A stretch of DNA of 64,000 bases. Source: Marthasterias glacialis. Lineage: Eukaryota; Echinodermata; Asteroidea; Forcipulatida; Asteriidae. A program made the position numbers and the translations under genes. Below the pieces are notes generated by a model. It was not told where the DNA came from, did not search any database, and saw only the letters and a program-made list of their open reading frames with translations. The stretch spans positions 14,209,338 through 14,273,337 of the forward strand of contig OU452234.1 of NCBI GenBank assembly GCA_911728455.2, in the 5' to 3' direction. Positions 1-14,400 of this stretch are shown here, piece by piece (the first letter of the stretch is position 1; each line of letters starts with the position of its first letter).

Positions 1-27
1 TAATGTTGATTTCATTTCTATACACAG

Positions 28-192
28 CGTTTGCTTTTGAAATTGTATCAACTACCGAAATATACCATAATGGTGTGCCATACGGTGCACATTTAGGCTT
101 ATACTCTGACCGCTTTTGGAACGATTTGAAGGGGAATAGGGATTTCCGTGATGTATATGTCATGACTGAATGCCAAGTCTCTTGCAGGGAAC
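28..192 (+). CDS. FAM187-like: FAM187-like exon (first visible)
   Basis: Acceptor TACACAG at 21-27, donor GTAAGT at 193. Reads FEIVSTTEIYHNGVPYGA through VYVMTECQVSCRE and ends in phase 1; the split codon with the next exon becomes CAA (Gln). Two cysteines near the end fit an extracellular region. Confidence 0.8.
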
Positions 193-3100
193 GTAAGTAC
201 CTATTCCATATATTATACACATATGGACTGGCAATGAGGGAAATAGTGCACGTCTATGCACCCCGAGGGCCTGTGAGTGACCAGGAGAGGGTCCTATTTC
301 CCGAGGCCGAAGGCCGAGGGAAATAGGACCCTCTCCTGGTCACCCACAGGCCCGAGGGGTGCATAGACGTGCACTATTTCCCGAATAATGCCAGTCCATA
401 TGTGTTTTATAACACACCTCAATCCAAAATGTCGTTTAGAAGAGTAAATCGCGGTTTTTTGGCCGGAGATTCTTCTCCATCCGCAGACGCCGTCGTTTTC
501 TAGAGGGCACTCTTTACCAGTCAATAGTTTTTGGGTTTTTGAAACTATTTCCCGCTTTGTGAACTATTTCCCCCAAAATGAAGCGCGTGCGGTGCGTATG
601 GTGCAGATTTCATGCACTAGGCTATATTAGTTCACCCTACGCGACCGTGTTTCAGCCAATCAGGATAAAGAACCAGGGAGAGGTGTGTTATAAATATATA
701 TATATATCAAATGCCAGGTATAAATGCTAATTTTTCTAACGTTCCTACCTTTTTTGTGATTAGGGCCTACATTACTTACAAAGCAGGCGAGTGGCTAAAC
801 ATCGTCGTCCGACTCCGACGCATTTTCTAAAAAATAAACCCTTTGTAGTAGAGCACTGGTAGCTTATGAAACAGTAAGGTAATAGAAATCAATGTCACAG
901 CATACAACTTTAAAATAATGGCTTAGTAACTGTGTCATTATTACCGAAAGCCGACTGTTGATGTGACTCTGTCGGTCACAGCATGTATTTGCAAGTAGTT
1001 TGCCATCAGCTGAAATGACGCGGTACCCACTGCGCGCACAACCGCAACTACACTGCGTGGTATGATCTCTAAATGCACATGACTTTATAGTCCTGCGGAA
1101 ACACTGCACGCTATACATGTACATTGCATACAGACAGTGGAAACAAACCAGCAGTGGGTCGATTCCATTCTTTTCGCACGTTGAATTTTGAAACTTTAAA
1201 ATATCAAATTTGTGTTAAGTCTTTCAGATAATAAAGAACACTATCTGTTTTTGCCATGAAAATAAAAAAACTCGGGGTTGGACGGTAAGTTTTTTTTCTT
1301 CAGAATATGAATAAGCTTTTTGGCAGTCTTTATGGGTGTCTGTTGTACCACGCTGAGTTTGCGTCGCTGCTCGCCACGTAGTTAACTTTCAGACGTTGTG
1401 ACTATTGTTTAGTTGTTGTCGAATTTAGTTGTCTGAGGACATGTTTTCAAAAACGTAATTTATCATACATTCGTGGAAATTGACCTCAGTATTACGTGTA
1501 TAATTTTAAATTTCCTTTGTGTTACTATTTGTTGGAGAAGAAACAAGCCTCTATTACAATGGATTGGTTCAAATAATAATTGGGATTGTGCAATATGGCT
1601 TCCACCCCCACCCCCCCCCCCCACCCAACACCCCCCACGATTAAAACCATGCTTCATAATTTGTATGTATTCTTTTTCCCACACGCTACGCGCTATGATT
1701 GACACAGAACGAGAATTGATGTATGCCAACCTGATACAGAGTTACCAAAAACGTAAGTACAATCGTTATATCGATGTGAATTCATTAAAAAAAATTAATA
1801 ACTGTATGTTCACTGTGATAATAAGCGGATAGTTTCGAAGGGTTGAATGCTAGCCACTGGGACCTCGATTCGGCTCGGCCAATCAACAGCGGCCAGCCCC
1901 AAACCTGGTCACATAAACGGAGCGAAGACCGGATCTCATGTTATTCCCTAAACATTAGGCGTGTCGTGGCCTGTTTCTGATCAGCAGAGTGTGGGTTCGA
2001 GTCCCGGTCTTGACACTTGTGTCCTTAAGCAAGGCACTTAAACCGTTATTGCTTTGTCCTTCGGATGGGACGTAAAGCCTTAGGTCCCGTGTGTTGTGTA
2101 ATGCACGTAAAAGAACCCAGTGCACTTATCGCAAAGAGAAGGGGTTCGCCCCGATGTTACTGGTTTGATCGGCTGCAGATTGCACCACAGCACCTTGTAA
2201 ACCATTACATGGTGCTATGTAAAGGGACAGGTCTCATACTTCAAAAACGTAACTCATCATACCTTGCAGGTAAAAACTACTGAGCGCTTTGAGACGCCCG
2301 TCTGGTCTGATAAAGCGCTATATAAGAACTTTACCTCTGTGTTTTCTGATTCAGTTTTTATTTTGATTAAAATACGAAAAGCTATCGCAAAATCAAATAC
2401 AACGAAGTACTCCACCAGTTTATCATGACGTGCTGCCTCATTTCGGAATATCTTAACTTGATCTGCTTCCTGACTTTGATGATGTTGAAACTGTATCGTC
2501 ATTACAAGTTTCGCTGGGGAGTTGATAGCCTCAAATCGGTTGGGCGTGAAGAGTTCGCTATTCCGGATTTTCTCCTTCGTGGCAGGATGTTATATGCCAT
2601 CTTCCTCATTAATTCCAAGCTACTTATAAATATCGTCGTGTGCCGGGAAGCAGGACGTAACGAAAGTGTGACCGGCAAAAGGTCGTAAGCAATTACTGTC
2701 CAAAATTGTGTTTGGAGTGTGAAAGTTTGATCGTTTTTCTGCTGAGTCATTCGGGAATGTTACATTCCGCATAGGAATGGAAAGACATGTCTTGGGTCAC
2801 ATATACACCAGTTATGTCCTCCTTTATTTCAAAAGAGTCATGCTATTGCTTGTGACCTTCTGCTGGGGCAAAAACTTGAAATTTATGTGCCCAGGAAAAG
2901 GTCGCACAGCCTTTACGAACTTCTTCCGGGCACGCCACGATATGTACCCTCTTGGTCTACCGCTTTGATTTTAGTGACAGCTTTGGCACACTTATTGAGT
3001 CCGAACTCCATCTTGATGTCGTGGCTTAAGGTCTTCACAATGGCGGGCAGACCCTTTTGCTGGTTGTCGTCCTTGGCAGATATATTGGGGTCGTCCTTGT

Positions 3101-5113
3101 AGAAAAGGCTGTTGAGTTTACCATACTCTGATTGCCGTCTTGTAGTCAATCCATGCTGTTTCTGGGTTTCTTTTCTTAAATCTGGCTTCCTACAATAATG
3201 GCTTTGTTAATAGAAAGTAGCTGGTTCTTGTGGGACATAGCTTTTCTGCATCCTTTCTGTTCTGCTGGTAGCAAGTTGCCTTGGTCAAGGAAACTGCAGG
3301 TCCTCTTTGGTTATGATAGAGGTAAGGATCTGGGACATTGCGGGTAGGCAGGTGATTGGCCTATCTTGTGGTTCTGGCGGGTCTCCTCCCGATTTCGGGA
3401 GCAGGTACGTAGCTCCTCGTGTCAGCCATCTGGGGCATTTCTCTGGGTGTTGGACTTTGTCATTGCAGGCCCTGATAAATATAGGTCCTCGTGAGGGTCA
3501 AATTACATTGACATTAGTAAAACAAAACACACTGTACAAAGTTTACAACACGACATTTTGGCCGTTCCGCTCCCACCAACCGCGACCACCTCCTTTCCTT
3601 GTAGCCATACGTGTAGTTGTAGTAACCTTCTAGCAACCTGACGAAAAAGAAGGAAGGGCAGGGAAAAAAAACGAGAAACAAATTTAACTACCACAAAATA
3701 TTCGTCAGGATTGGGTACTGAGATTCAGGGTTCGTTTTTTTTCTGCACGACGACACCACGGAAGGGTCGTTCGTGTGAGTGTTGCTGCCCTCTGGCGTCT
3801 CCTTACCAACTTTCTGACATTTTGTTTGCTTTACTGTATGCCCACCATTTGCAGCTAAATGTGTATTCGACAAGCACTTCTCAGTCGATTTTGTGCGTGA
3901 GGGAAGCACCCTTAAACTTCGATGTGATTGGTGGTAAGTCTAAAAGAGAATAAAAACCAGACAAGGTAAAGGATCAAATAGCTTTCATTAGTTTCAAGCT
4001 CCATTATAACAATTGATTATAAAGTTGATATACATGGCTCCGCAAACCTCACTAGCTTATATAGTTTATACCAATACCGTGCCTAGCAAATTACTTTCTT
4101 CAGACATAACTGTCAAGAAAGTTGGGAAAACTGCTTAATATCACCGTTAGTTATTTCTGGTGCTTCATGCAATCGAAGTTAGCCCGATCTCTGACAAAGC
4201 ATTCTCATTCAATTCAAACTCACATTTATTTCCATATGATAGTTCTAGCAAACGATAGTCACACAAACACGGAAAGTAACAAATTAAAATGGAACTATCA
4301 AAATGTAACATTAAACAGCAGTAACAAGGTAATAATCTCAATGACAAGAGTAATATAAAACAATTAGTGTATGAGGATGGAGGTTGTTCGGGAAAGCCAG
4401 GGCTCATAGGGAACAGCCTTTGGTGACAGACAACACAAACAGACAACAAGACAAATTGACAAAACCAAGACAACATTAAAATGGACGTATATAATAATAA
4501 CAGCATTAATCGGGTATTTTTTCTGCTTTTGATTTAAAAAAATTGCTCTTTCGAATCCCCAATTCAATGATGAAGTTTCCCCCTTGCGTCACTCGTTGTG
4601 GTTTACCAGCAGAAGATGAATTAAAGCCAAATGCAATAAGAAGAGCACGACCCCAAACTCAGTTTAAGGACCATGTGAAAGTCTCTTTTGCAAGATTTGA
4701 AGTATAACTATTTCGTGATACTCGAAGTTTTTCTTCTTGAGAGACTCAAAATAATACATTCTATTGAGTTGGTCTATAATACACAACGTTTTTTGTTTGT
4801 TTTTTGGTTGTTGTTTTTTTTTTTTTTTTGGGGGGGGGTGTTCGTTTATTTGAAAAAACGAAGAAGGGAATGAAATTGGTCACAAAATCGAGTTTTTTCT
4901 CTTTGCTGGGGTTTTGTGTTGGGTTGTTTGTTCGGGTACTGGTTTGCTGTTGTTTGCTTGCTGGCTCGCTGACTTGCCCGCTTGCTGGCTTGCTGACTTG
5001 CTCGCTTGATTGCTTGCCTCCTTGCTTGCTTGCCTGCCTGCCTGCCTGCCTGCTTGCTTGCTTGCCTGTTTTCCTGCTTGCCTGCTTGCTTGCTTGCCTG
5101 TTTGCCTGCTTGC

Positions 5114-5153
<40 letters not shown>

Positions 5154-5189
5154 CTGCCTGCTTGCTTGCTTGCCTGTTTGCCTGCTGGC

Positions 5190-5273
<84 letters not shown>

Positions 5274-5461
5274 CTGCTTGCCTGCTTGCCTGCTTGCTTG
5301 CCTGTTTGCCTGCTTGACTGCTTGCTTGCTTGCTTGCCTGCTTGCTTGCTTGCTTGCTTGCCTGTTTGCCTGCTTGCCTGCTTGCTTGCTTGCTTGCCTG
5401 CTTGCTTGCTTGCTTGCTTGCTTGCCTGTTTGCCTGCTTGCCTGCTTGCTTGCTTGCTTGC

Positions 5462-5497
<36 letters not shown>

Positions 5498-8400
5498 TTT
5501 TTGCGTGCTTGCTCGCTTGCTCGCACGTTTGCTTGCAAGCTTGCTAGCTTGCTTTCTTGCTTGACTGCTTGCTTAACTGCTTCCATGTATTAGTGTATGC
5601 AAAAACATGCTGCATACATGCTGCATGGGGAGTTTTTCGAGCAGGGTGTTATTGCCAGGTAGGTTTTTGTTGTCATTGTCGCTGATGTTTTGTGGTAGTG
5701 TTTTGTTTTGTTTCTTGCTGGTTTTTTTTGGGGGGGGGTTTTATTTTAGCATATTTATGTTTTATTTACAGTTACAAACGTTACGGCGGAATGAAGTGGG
5801 TCAAGATCACTTACAGTCCTACGTATATGGAGATAAAAAGGGAGGTTAGCTTCGACTGGCATGACAACGAAAATCAAAATCGAGTGGTTCTCAACTACGA
5901 TATGTCAATGGAGATACGACGGGCCCGAAGAACGGACGCGGGCGAATACTATTGTGTGGAAAGCGGCCTACAGGCTCATCCCAGGTACAATGACTGTTAC
6001 AGATGCACTGTTCGTGTTTGGGCAATAACATTAATACATTAATTTTCTCGCGCGAACAAATTTAGAAAGGTTACTTGCTTCTGAATTAAGATTCTGACGT
6101 CGGGAACTGTCGATACAAGCACTTTTGTTTTAAGCGAGTTCGTTCTGGTCGGCCGACCGGTGGCCAATCAGACGATAAGCACTTTAATGAATATTCATGA
6201 CAATTTTGACCTCTATGGGTAAAATACTACAACTAATATTCTTTATCCCCAATGCAAAAATCCAACATCTATTATAATAATCGCGGTACCCACTGCTATA
6301 AATAGGATCCGAACTGCCTCTAGCTACCGGGCAGTCTCGGCAGTCTAGTTGGTAAGACATCTGCTCTAGAATGGCGGGGTCGTGGGTTCGATACCCACCC
6401 GAGGAAAATGCCTGTGAATATTTTTCACAGGACTCGGGAAAGTACTGGGTATACAGTGCTTAACACACATCGGTGTATGGGTAAAAACAAAACTACAACT
6501 CATCTTCTTTATCAACATCTAATATTTTGAGCTCTTGGAGCTGTGAACAGGTCACGAACACAGACGCCGGTGTGTGGAAGGAGATTCTGTCCGGCAGGAG
6601 ATTCTGTCCGAGCATACGGCGAATTGTGTACTAACGCCTTCTGATAGCGCCCTCTTTTGAATAAACTCCTCCAGCCCACGTTAAATTACCGTATGGTGGA
6701 CACATTACCCGGAGGACAGAATACCCTATGACACCGGCGGCACAGACACACACACATTCTCTACATGTTAATGTACTTACACATGTATATGTACTGTACA
6801 TCCATATGTACAATGCGTATTGTTGTGTATCGTCCACGTTCAGTTCAATCGACATTGTAAAAGGCAGTTCTTGGACGAGTGATTCTGAAACTAAATAAGT
6901 CGTTTTATAATTATCAAGATGGATAAAAAGACTCCAATATCTTCGGATGATGCGTCTTTAAGCTCTGTTTCCAGTTTCGAAAAAAACTGCTTAGGTAGAA
7001 ATATTGCTTTAAAAATGTCAGCTAGGCAGGATTTAATAGCAGGAAACCACGAATGCTATAGTAATTTGGCTGGTTTTCTTTCAGTGGTTAGCACAATTGT
7101 GTTGTGCTTAGCTGAATTGCGTGCTCTACATGAAATTGGCCTCTGCCATAGAGCTTTATAGCTCTATGGCCACGTACACAAAGTAACGGCGTGGTTGACG
7201 ACCTGGCCAATATTTCAAACAAACTTAAAAGCTGACAGCTTTACTTTTAAGGAAAAAAAATTGCTATAATAAAGCGGAAAAAGGCAAGGGGTCCAGCAAC
7301 AATAATTTCAGCTGCATTGTGTTTTGGGTGAGACTTTTACGCTAAGCAAGCGCTGGTGCTTCTGCGTTAAAGCAGTTCGTGGCACTGCCAAACACCCGGT
7401 CACACTCAAAACACATAACCGCATCAGCAATACAATATACATGGCGGCAATTTGTCTGCTGCTAGTTTGATAGCCAAAGATACTAGAAACACAAGATGGG
7501 ACACTTGTGCCGTTTTGCACGGTAGCAGATGTAACGCTGGACTGGTTCCCGGTCCCTACATCGTTCTCTTTTGACTGCATAATTGTAGGAACCGGTATAT
7601 AGTTACTGCCGATATGGCGCTTTTAATTGGCCCTCGATTGCGCGGGCGCAGTAACAATTGTCTAGTTTTAGAGATGACGTTGGCTATGCTCGTGACGTGT
7701 GCATGTTTTTGTTTGACACTAGCACACGTTTATATCGGAACCATTCACCCGGCTATAGTGAACCAACCTTCAACATCAAAATTCAAGCTAACTTCAGAAA
7801 AACATCGTCTGCACGATGGGAGATTCTGGGATTCTGTGCCCGTCATATTTTGTGTAAAGGCCGCATTGCATTATGGGATTACGTGGACCTATATGTTAAT
7901 TCTAATTAGCATTTACCTGTCAGAAATCTGCCAGGTATATGCTAATTAGAATTACCTGCTACCGGTATACAGAACGAAAACGACGTAGGGACTGGGAACC
8001 AGTCTAATTTTGCTGGGATTGTTGACACAATTTATTGCCGAACACCACATTTTCGATCTGCCTTCACCTTTATTAGTTGGTGGGATCGTTTGGCGTAAGT
8101 TGTTTTTCTTTCCATGTAGTAGGCCCTACTTATCGCGCAAACGATCTTTGGTTTTACCTACCAAACGACAGCGGGCGCCCCAATTTTGCGTTTCATGTTC
8201 CTGAATAGAGTGTCCTATCTTGGTTTTGTAGTATATTTGGTTTATCTGAATGGATGGTCTATTTATCTTGTCTTGTTCCAATTTTTATAGTTACATAATT
8301 ATACCCAGTTTCGGGTCTGTCAGGCTAACTAGACAGTTGTGATACCGCCATTCTAGAGCAGATGTCAACTAGACTACCGAGACAGTTATGCTTAAAGACA

Positions 8401-11400
8401 AATTTCATTATGGTGCTTTTTGATGATTGGTCATAAAACAATGTTAAACCAGCTTTAAAAATGGTGTAACCTTTCAAACAGGTTGAGCAGTAAGAGTGGC
8501 CATATAGTATTGACCAAAAACGCAAAACACCGTCTAAATGTTGTGGATACTTCTGTTTTTAAAAACGATAAACCATACGGCAGCCGCCCAAACGTCTACA
8601 CGAAATGGGGCGAGTGGGGACCCTGCAGCACCTGCGACAAGCCTGGTAAACATACTCGTATTGGTAAGTCACGTGGATTTTGTTGTAATAACCCCTCAAC
8701 CAGGGGCGGATCCAGGATTTTTTCCAAACGGGGGGGGGGGGCCCGGAAAATTATTACCGATCAAGCAGCAAATGATGATTGAAGGCAAGTTGTGGAGACT
8801 GCAAGCGCGTATCGTTTTTTACCCGCCTCTTATTGTTTGACATTACAGTGAACATTGTAGTATAATGTCGAAAGTTTATTTCTCATTGCATGCAAGTGGG
8901 CGGGATGACAGCTTGATTTTTTTGTCGGAAGGAAAAATACTAGGGGCGTGCGCCCCTCACGCGCTCCCCCCCCCATGGACCCCGCCCCTGGCAATAATTC
9001 TACGCACATTTTTGATTCACAGAAGAATGTTATAATATTACAGTACAAAGGATCATTATCAATTCAACGGACAGCATATTTTGTTAAGCCATTTTTTCTA
9101 TAGTTCATAGTGTTGTTTCTTTAAGTTTTTGTAGCACCAAATAGCCGTATCATTACCACTTTCATAATTTTGATTTTCATTCATACCTATTTTGGATGCA
9201 CCTGTTCAAATCACGGTGACCATTTTTTTTTTTTTTTTTTTTTTAAATTAAATTGACTTTTGTGTCCTTTTTTCGTAATTTAATTTTCAGGTACCTGCTT
9301 CAAAAAAAAAGACAGGCCAAAAATTATCGACTTTCCGTGTTTCAGAAGCGACGTTCTTTTGAAAGCTCTTGGTTGGAAAGGAATGAGCTCTTCCGACATG
9401 AGAAGGCGAAACGAGAAATATTATGATGAAAAAATGATTGCAACCTGCAACGTGCCATGTCCGGGTTTAGGTAAACATTTTTGACATTTTTTGTACACAT
9501 CTGAACCAACTACCGTGGCAAGTGATTCTTATATAGTCAGATGGCTCAGTGAAATTACCTGGACACGACGGACAAAAGCACTATTTTTGGCACAAAGCTT
9601 CCGTTGGGCCTACTAATTAGTTATTATTGGTTTGTGAAGATTAAATATTTATCCGTATGTTTTGTACATACACAATAGCTGCAACAATGGTTTGTACTAA
9701 AATATGGGTAGTAAAGCTTTAAAAATCAATAGCACTTATTCCTAGGAGGGTAAGATCTTAAACTTCGTGAGTTGTCTCTACCAGGGTAGGGCTCAACCTC
9801 GTGCCCGGGGTGTGTCGCAGTACGAGGTTGACCGCTCTCTCACCCTGGTATTTGATCATTTGCATATCCAAAATTTGTGGATACGTATGCAAATTAGAAT
9901 AGTCTGACTTCTTTCAAAATTCACATCTTCGTCATAGTCTCGTTGCCCGGTACCAGATTTAATAGCCTGTTTAACATTTTGTTTCTATTGTAAAGTCGTT
10001 GTCCAATCAGAGTCCAAGTAAGGAGTTTACATCCCAGGGTTTACATAGTAAACCATGGGGACGGGGTTGGGTAGGGCTACAACATTATGTAAGTCTTATT
10101 CCTGAACTCCCTTCCTAACTGGAGTTATTTCCTGCCCCCTTCCCAAAAGGGGACATTTTAAATTTGAAAATCCAGATGGTTACAGATGGTAACATTAATA
10201 GGCCCAAAGGAAGCTTTGTGCCCAAAGTTGTGCTTTTTTTGTCCGCCGTGTCCAGGTAATCTTGAAATTTAACACCAAGCCACCTGACTATTAATGCGGT
10301 TTTTTTTTGCCATTGTATGTTTTTGTCATGTTTTGGTTTTATCTTGGTCCAACCTGTCTGTCCGTCTGTCCGTTCGTCGGTCGGGCTGTCTGATCTTCTT
10401 CTGGTTCATGGTCTTTGTCTGTCCACTATGGTCCGTCAGGAAGGTGCTTCCGTCGTGTAGTGTAGGTTATCGTTAATTGTTAGTAAGCTATAATCGTGTT
10501 ATTTACTAGAGGCAGTTATGTTTGTATCGCCACGGATTCATGTATACCCCTCCCTGTTCTTAGCTGTGCTGTGAAGAGACTTGCGTTTATATCTTGCCAT
10601 GTCTTGTTTCTGCACATTGAGGCAGGTCTCTATCCCTTCAAAAAGTAGCCCACACCTCGAGTGGCCGTTGGGCCTTGTGATGGGCAAATTGCATTGAAAA
10701 ATATTTACGAAAATGTGAGTTCTGAATTGAATAAAAATTATTTGTGGCAATAGCCGTACAAGGTATAGGCGATGTATATAGATACCGTAAATCTTTGTTA
10801 AAATGTTTGTTTTAAAGAACATTGGCATGCAGTTGAGTTTTAAATGCTCATATTGTTTTTGTTAACCAATGAGAGACTTTGGAACGAAAGGTGGCAGCAG
10901 ACTTACCAGAGAGATTGTCATTGTTTACGCTGTTATGAGCACGCCCACATTTCCGAGAATAATGGTCTGCTGCCAACTAGCAACCTCTAGGGTCTTCCAT
11001 TGTGTTCTGGACAAAGTGAATGCTTGACTTTGTTCCTCATTGTACTCTTTTTCCTTCTTTCTTTCTCTTTACATTTACTTTAGTTGAGTTTGATCCATTT
11101 TCTGCAGTTGCAAAACAATACAAACAAGTTGGAAATGACAACGAAATGCAAGAGATCGTAGGTACTGATGATTTTTTGACGTTGAGTGTCTGAAATTAAG
11201 TTGAGGCTAGTATAGCAGGTCGAGATGACTACCGGTATATAAACACCGAAGACGAAAGTAATAATTTCCTATAAATAAAACGGATTAATCTCACATTAAA
11301 GACTAGAATGTGCTATAAGCAGGCTGTAAAAAAACTACCGGCCCTAATGTTGAAGTCATTTTGTCATTTTTATAAAAAACAATGTATTAACGATTTGTTT

Positions 11401-14400
11401 TTTCATGTATTAATTCAGTTGAGCAATCGAAGGTGACTGCTTACGTAAAAGATGACGTCATACTTCCCTGTCCAGAGTAAGTGCATTCATTCCCATATGT
11501 TGTAAAATGTAAGAAGCGTAAAATAAGAAAGGTATACTAGAAACACAAGATAAGACACATGTGCCGTTTTGCACGGTAGCAGATGTAACGCCTTTTTACA
11601 CCCCGTGATGGCGCCCTTCCCATGTGTCAGTTTTGCTGGAATTATTGGCACAATTTATGGCCGGTCTGCCTTCACCTTTTTTGTAGTTGGTGGGGATCGT
11701 TTAGCCCAAGTTTTTCCATTTAGTTCGCCCTACTTATCGCGCAAACTATCTTTGATTTTACCTACATAGCAGCAGCGGGCGCACCGTTTCATGTATCGTT
11801 TCATGTTTCTATACACTGTCCTATCTCGCGGTTGTAGTATTTTTGACATTACGAATAATATTATGGAAACATTCGACTCTAGTGTAAGCAAAACATACAA
11901 TATACTTTGAGAGAGAGGTTGTAAAGTGATAAATATAGATGCATTTTCTGGAAAATAGATACATAATAAGAAGATTGATATCATTGTAAGTTTAGAAACA
12001 ACCAAAGGTAGTTTATGCCATTCGTAGGTTGACTAGTCTTGTCTCAAGACGTCAGCGGATTGTGTATGTACGCTCGTAGTAATTCGTACCCTATAGCAGT
12101 GCTTTTTACGGCATGATTTAATGCTAGGGGGATAACGATGACAATAGACCCATCCCAATTAAATATGTAACTTGTGCATCAATACTGGTCGAAAAAAAAT
12201 AATAAAATGAGGAAACATCATGGCTTTTTGTATGGGGCTGATGGTGGCGTGAGGCATAATATGAGATTGTGCGTCTACCCAGTGCACAAATGGCGTTTGC
12301 CAACCAATATATTGTGTTTGTACGCATGCGTGAATGTAATTAGCCTATTTCATGGGAATGGTATATTCCATTTAATGTGTTCAGTGCAAGCAGCTCTGAC
12401 GTTGTGGAGTGGAGCAACGCGAGTCTCGTCGAGATGCCCTCAGCCTCAACAGATGCAAACTTAGCACGTGTTTACGTCGATGGGATTACGGGAAGCCTGC
12501 ACATTTCAAATGCCAGCATGACAGACACCCAGACGTATCACTGTGCGTTAAATGGAGTACGCATTCTGACTACACGATTAGTTGGTAAATCAACATTTCC
12601 CACACTGCCTTCGAACAGCTTTTCCCTGGCACTCTTTGCGATATAACGCATTTGTAGAGTTGCTTTGTCATACAATATTACCTTGCAGAATTAGGTTACC
12701 AGCCACAACGCAATAGCTTGTGTTTTCATTTGACTGTTAAGTCTGTTTAAAGCCCCAGCTCAACATTGTTGAAGTGTCTGTAAATGCTTCCTTTCTTTGC
12801 ACAAATCAAGATATTTGTAATAAAACTAACCTGTGAAAATGTCAGCTCATTCCGTTGTTTCATTTGCGAGAACTAAAACGGTAACATTGCATTCAGCATT
12901 TTTGTACGCATTCCTATAGGCAGAATTTTCGTCTCATGAGACGAAAATTATTTAGAAACGATAACATTTCAGTCAGAAGTGTTTCAAGGAAAGTTGTCTA
13001 TATACCATCATTATCTTTATACCATGTAAGCTATATTTAAATCTGTTAACATTTATGTTTTTCTTCTTACCAATGTTGAGCTGGGGCTTTAAAAGTTAAG
13101 ATATAGGATTAGATAAAGCTGACAGTACAGTGGTTTTACTTTGTGTGATTCAATACATACTTGAAAAAAAAACTGTGCAAATTTTGGCTCAATCCATCGT
13201 CCGAGTCAGGAGAAAAATAGTGAAAAACCGTGCACACTTTTCAGCATGTAAGCACATTGTCCTTAACTTCGATTGTTAAAACCGAAATTAAAAACGGGGT
13301 CTTCAAATTCAATTTTTAACGACATTGACAGTATTTCAGACAGAAATATTTCTATGGAAGATTGGAACCGGTATGAACTTCATGACCAGTAAGCTCCCAG
13401 ACTGATACTAAAAAAAAATTTGATGAATACCAATCCTGCATTCTATTTTTTCTAAGTTTGCTTAGAAAAACAACATTATAATCTATAGAGTAACATTCTC
13501 ATGCAAAACATATAGCTCATTAATGTATACCTACAAGACTAGTCAAATATAATCCATTTCACAAAATTTTCACCCACCACGTCTTTAATCACGAACCTTC
13601 TTGCCTCTTACGGTGTTCCCAACTTCAAATTATTTTGTAAAGTCTTTTTTTCGTCTTTTTTCTGCCCACAGTCTCGAAGCAAATTGTGGACATGGAGGGT
13701 AAGTTGAGCATGATCAACCTTTTTTCGTTGTTCATTAAAATGGGAGACTTTTGGACGGTCCCTTTTCACAGTTCTCACCAGTAGTACGCATGCTCAGAAC
13801 TCCGCGCGCAATACTGAGTATGTGCGCACATGCTCAGAACTATCCGCCGCCAGAGTTTCAAGAGGTCTGCCATTGCATTCAGCCTTAATTATTATGCTAG
13901 CGCACATTTTCTCCATTGCTTTACATCCGTGTGTAGTTCAATCCTCCTTAGTGAAGTAACATGTAGAAAACATTATTACTTGGGCGGTGTATCGAAACGC
14001 ATGTTTACTGAATTAAAAATGAATATCAGTCGACCTAGTTTCTTGTTCTAATTGCTGTTTTATATAATACTATATTGTATCAAAGCACATTGAGGCCCCG
14101 AAACAATAAGTCGTTGGCAACTTGGGTAAGCACAAATTAACACAACCCAACGTATAGACCTTATGCATTGACGTCATCACGCCGCCATCTTAGAGGTAAA
14201 ACGATGATGTAACAATGGAAAACGCATATCTTTGTACGCGCGGCGCACAGGATGGGCCAATGAGCAACCTTCTTTTGACCTCTAGACGAGGGCGCCCTAC
14301 TCAAATGACGTCATGTGCATAAGGTCTATACTCCCAGGGACATGAACAATGTCCATGAATATTCAAGTCTCGGTTCAGGTTTATTGCTGTTGTGCCGAAA

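Noticed and set aside
1463-1729. Minus-strand Gly-rich frame
   Set aside because: Produced by a C run (1602-1622) and overlapping a real + strand exon.
2777-2968. Plus-strand frames within 2425-3102
   Set aside because: They are the complement of the degraded LINE reverse transcriptase, which reads on the minus strand.
4804-5593. Long Leu/Ala/Cys and Lys/Gln/Ala/Ser-rich open frames on both strands
   Set aside because: They are translations of a CTTG/CCTG repeat, open in several frames at once, with no unique sequence or splice support.
6335-6410. Possible functional tRNA gene
   Set aside because: The acceptor stem does not pair well, and related fragments with the same tail-less head occur elsewhere in the window, so a SINE is more likely.
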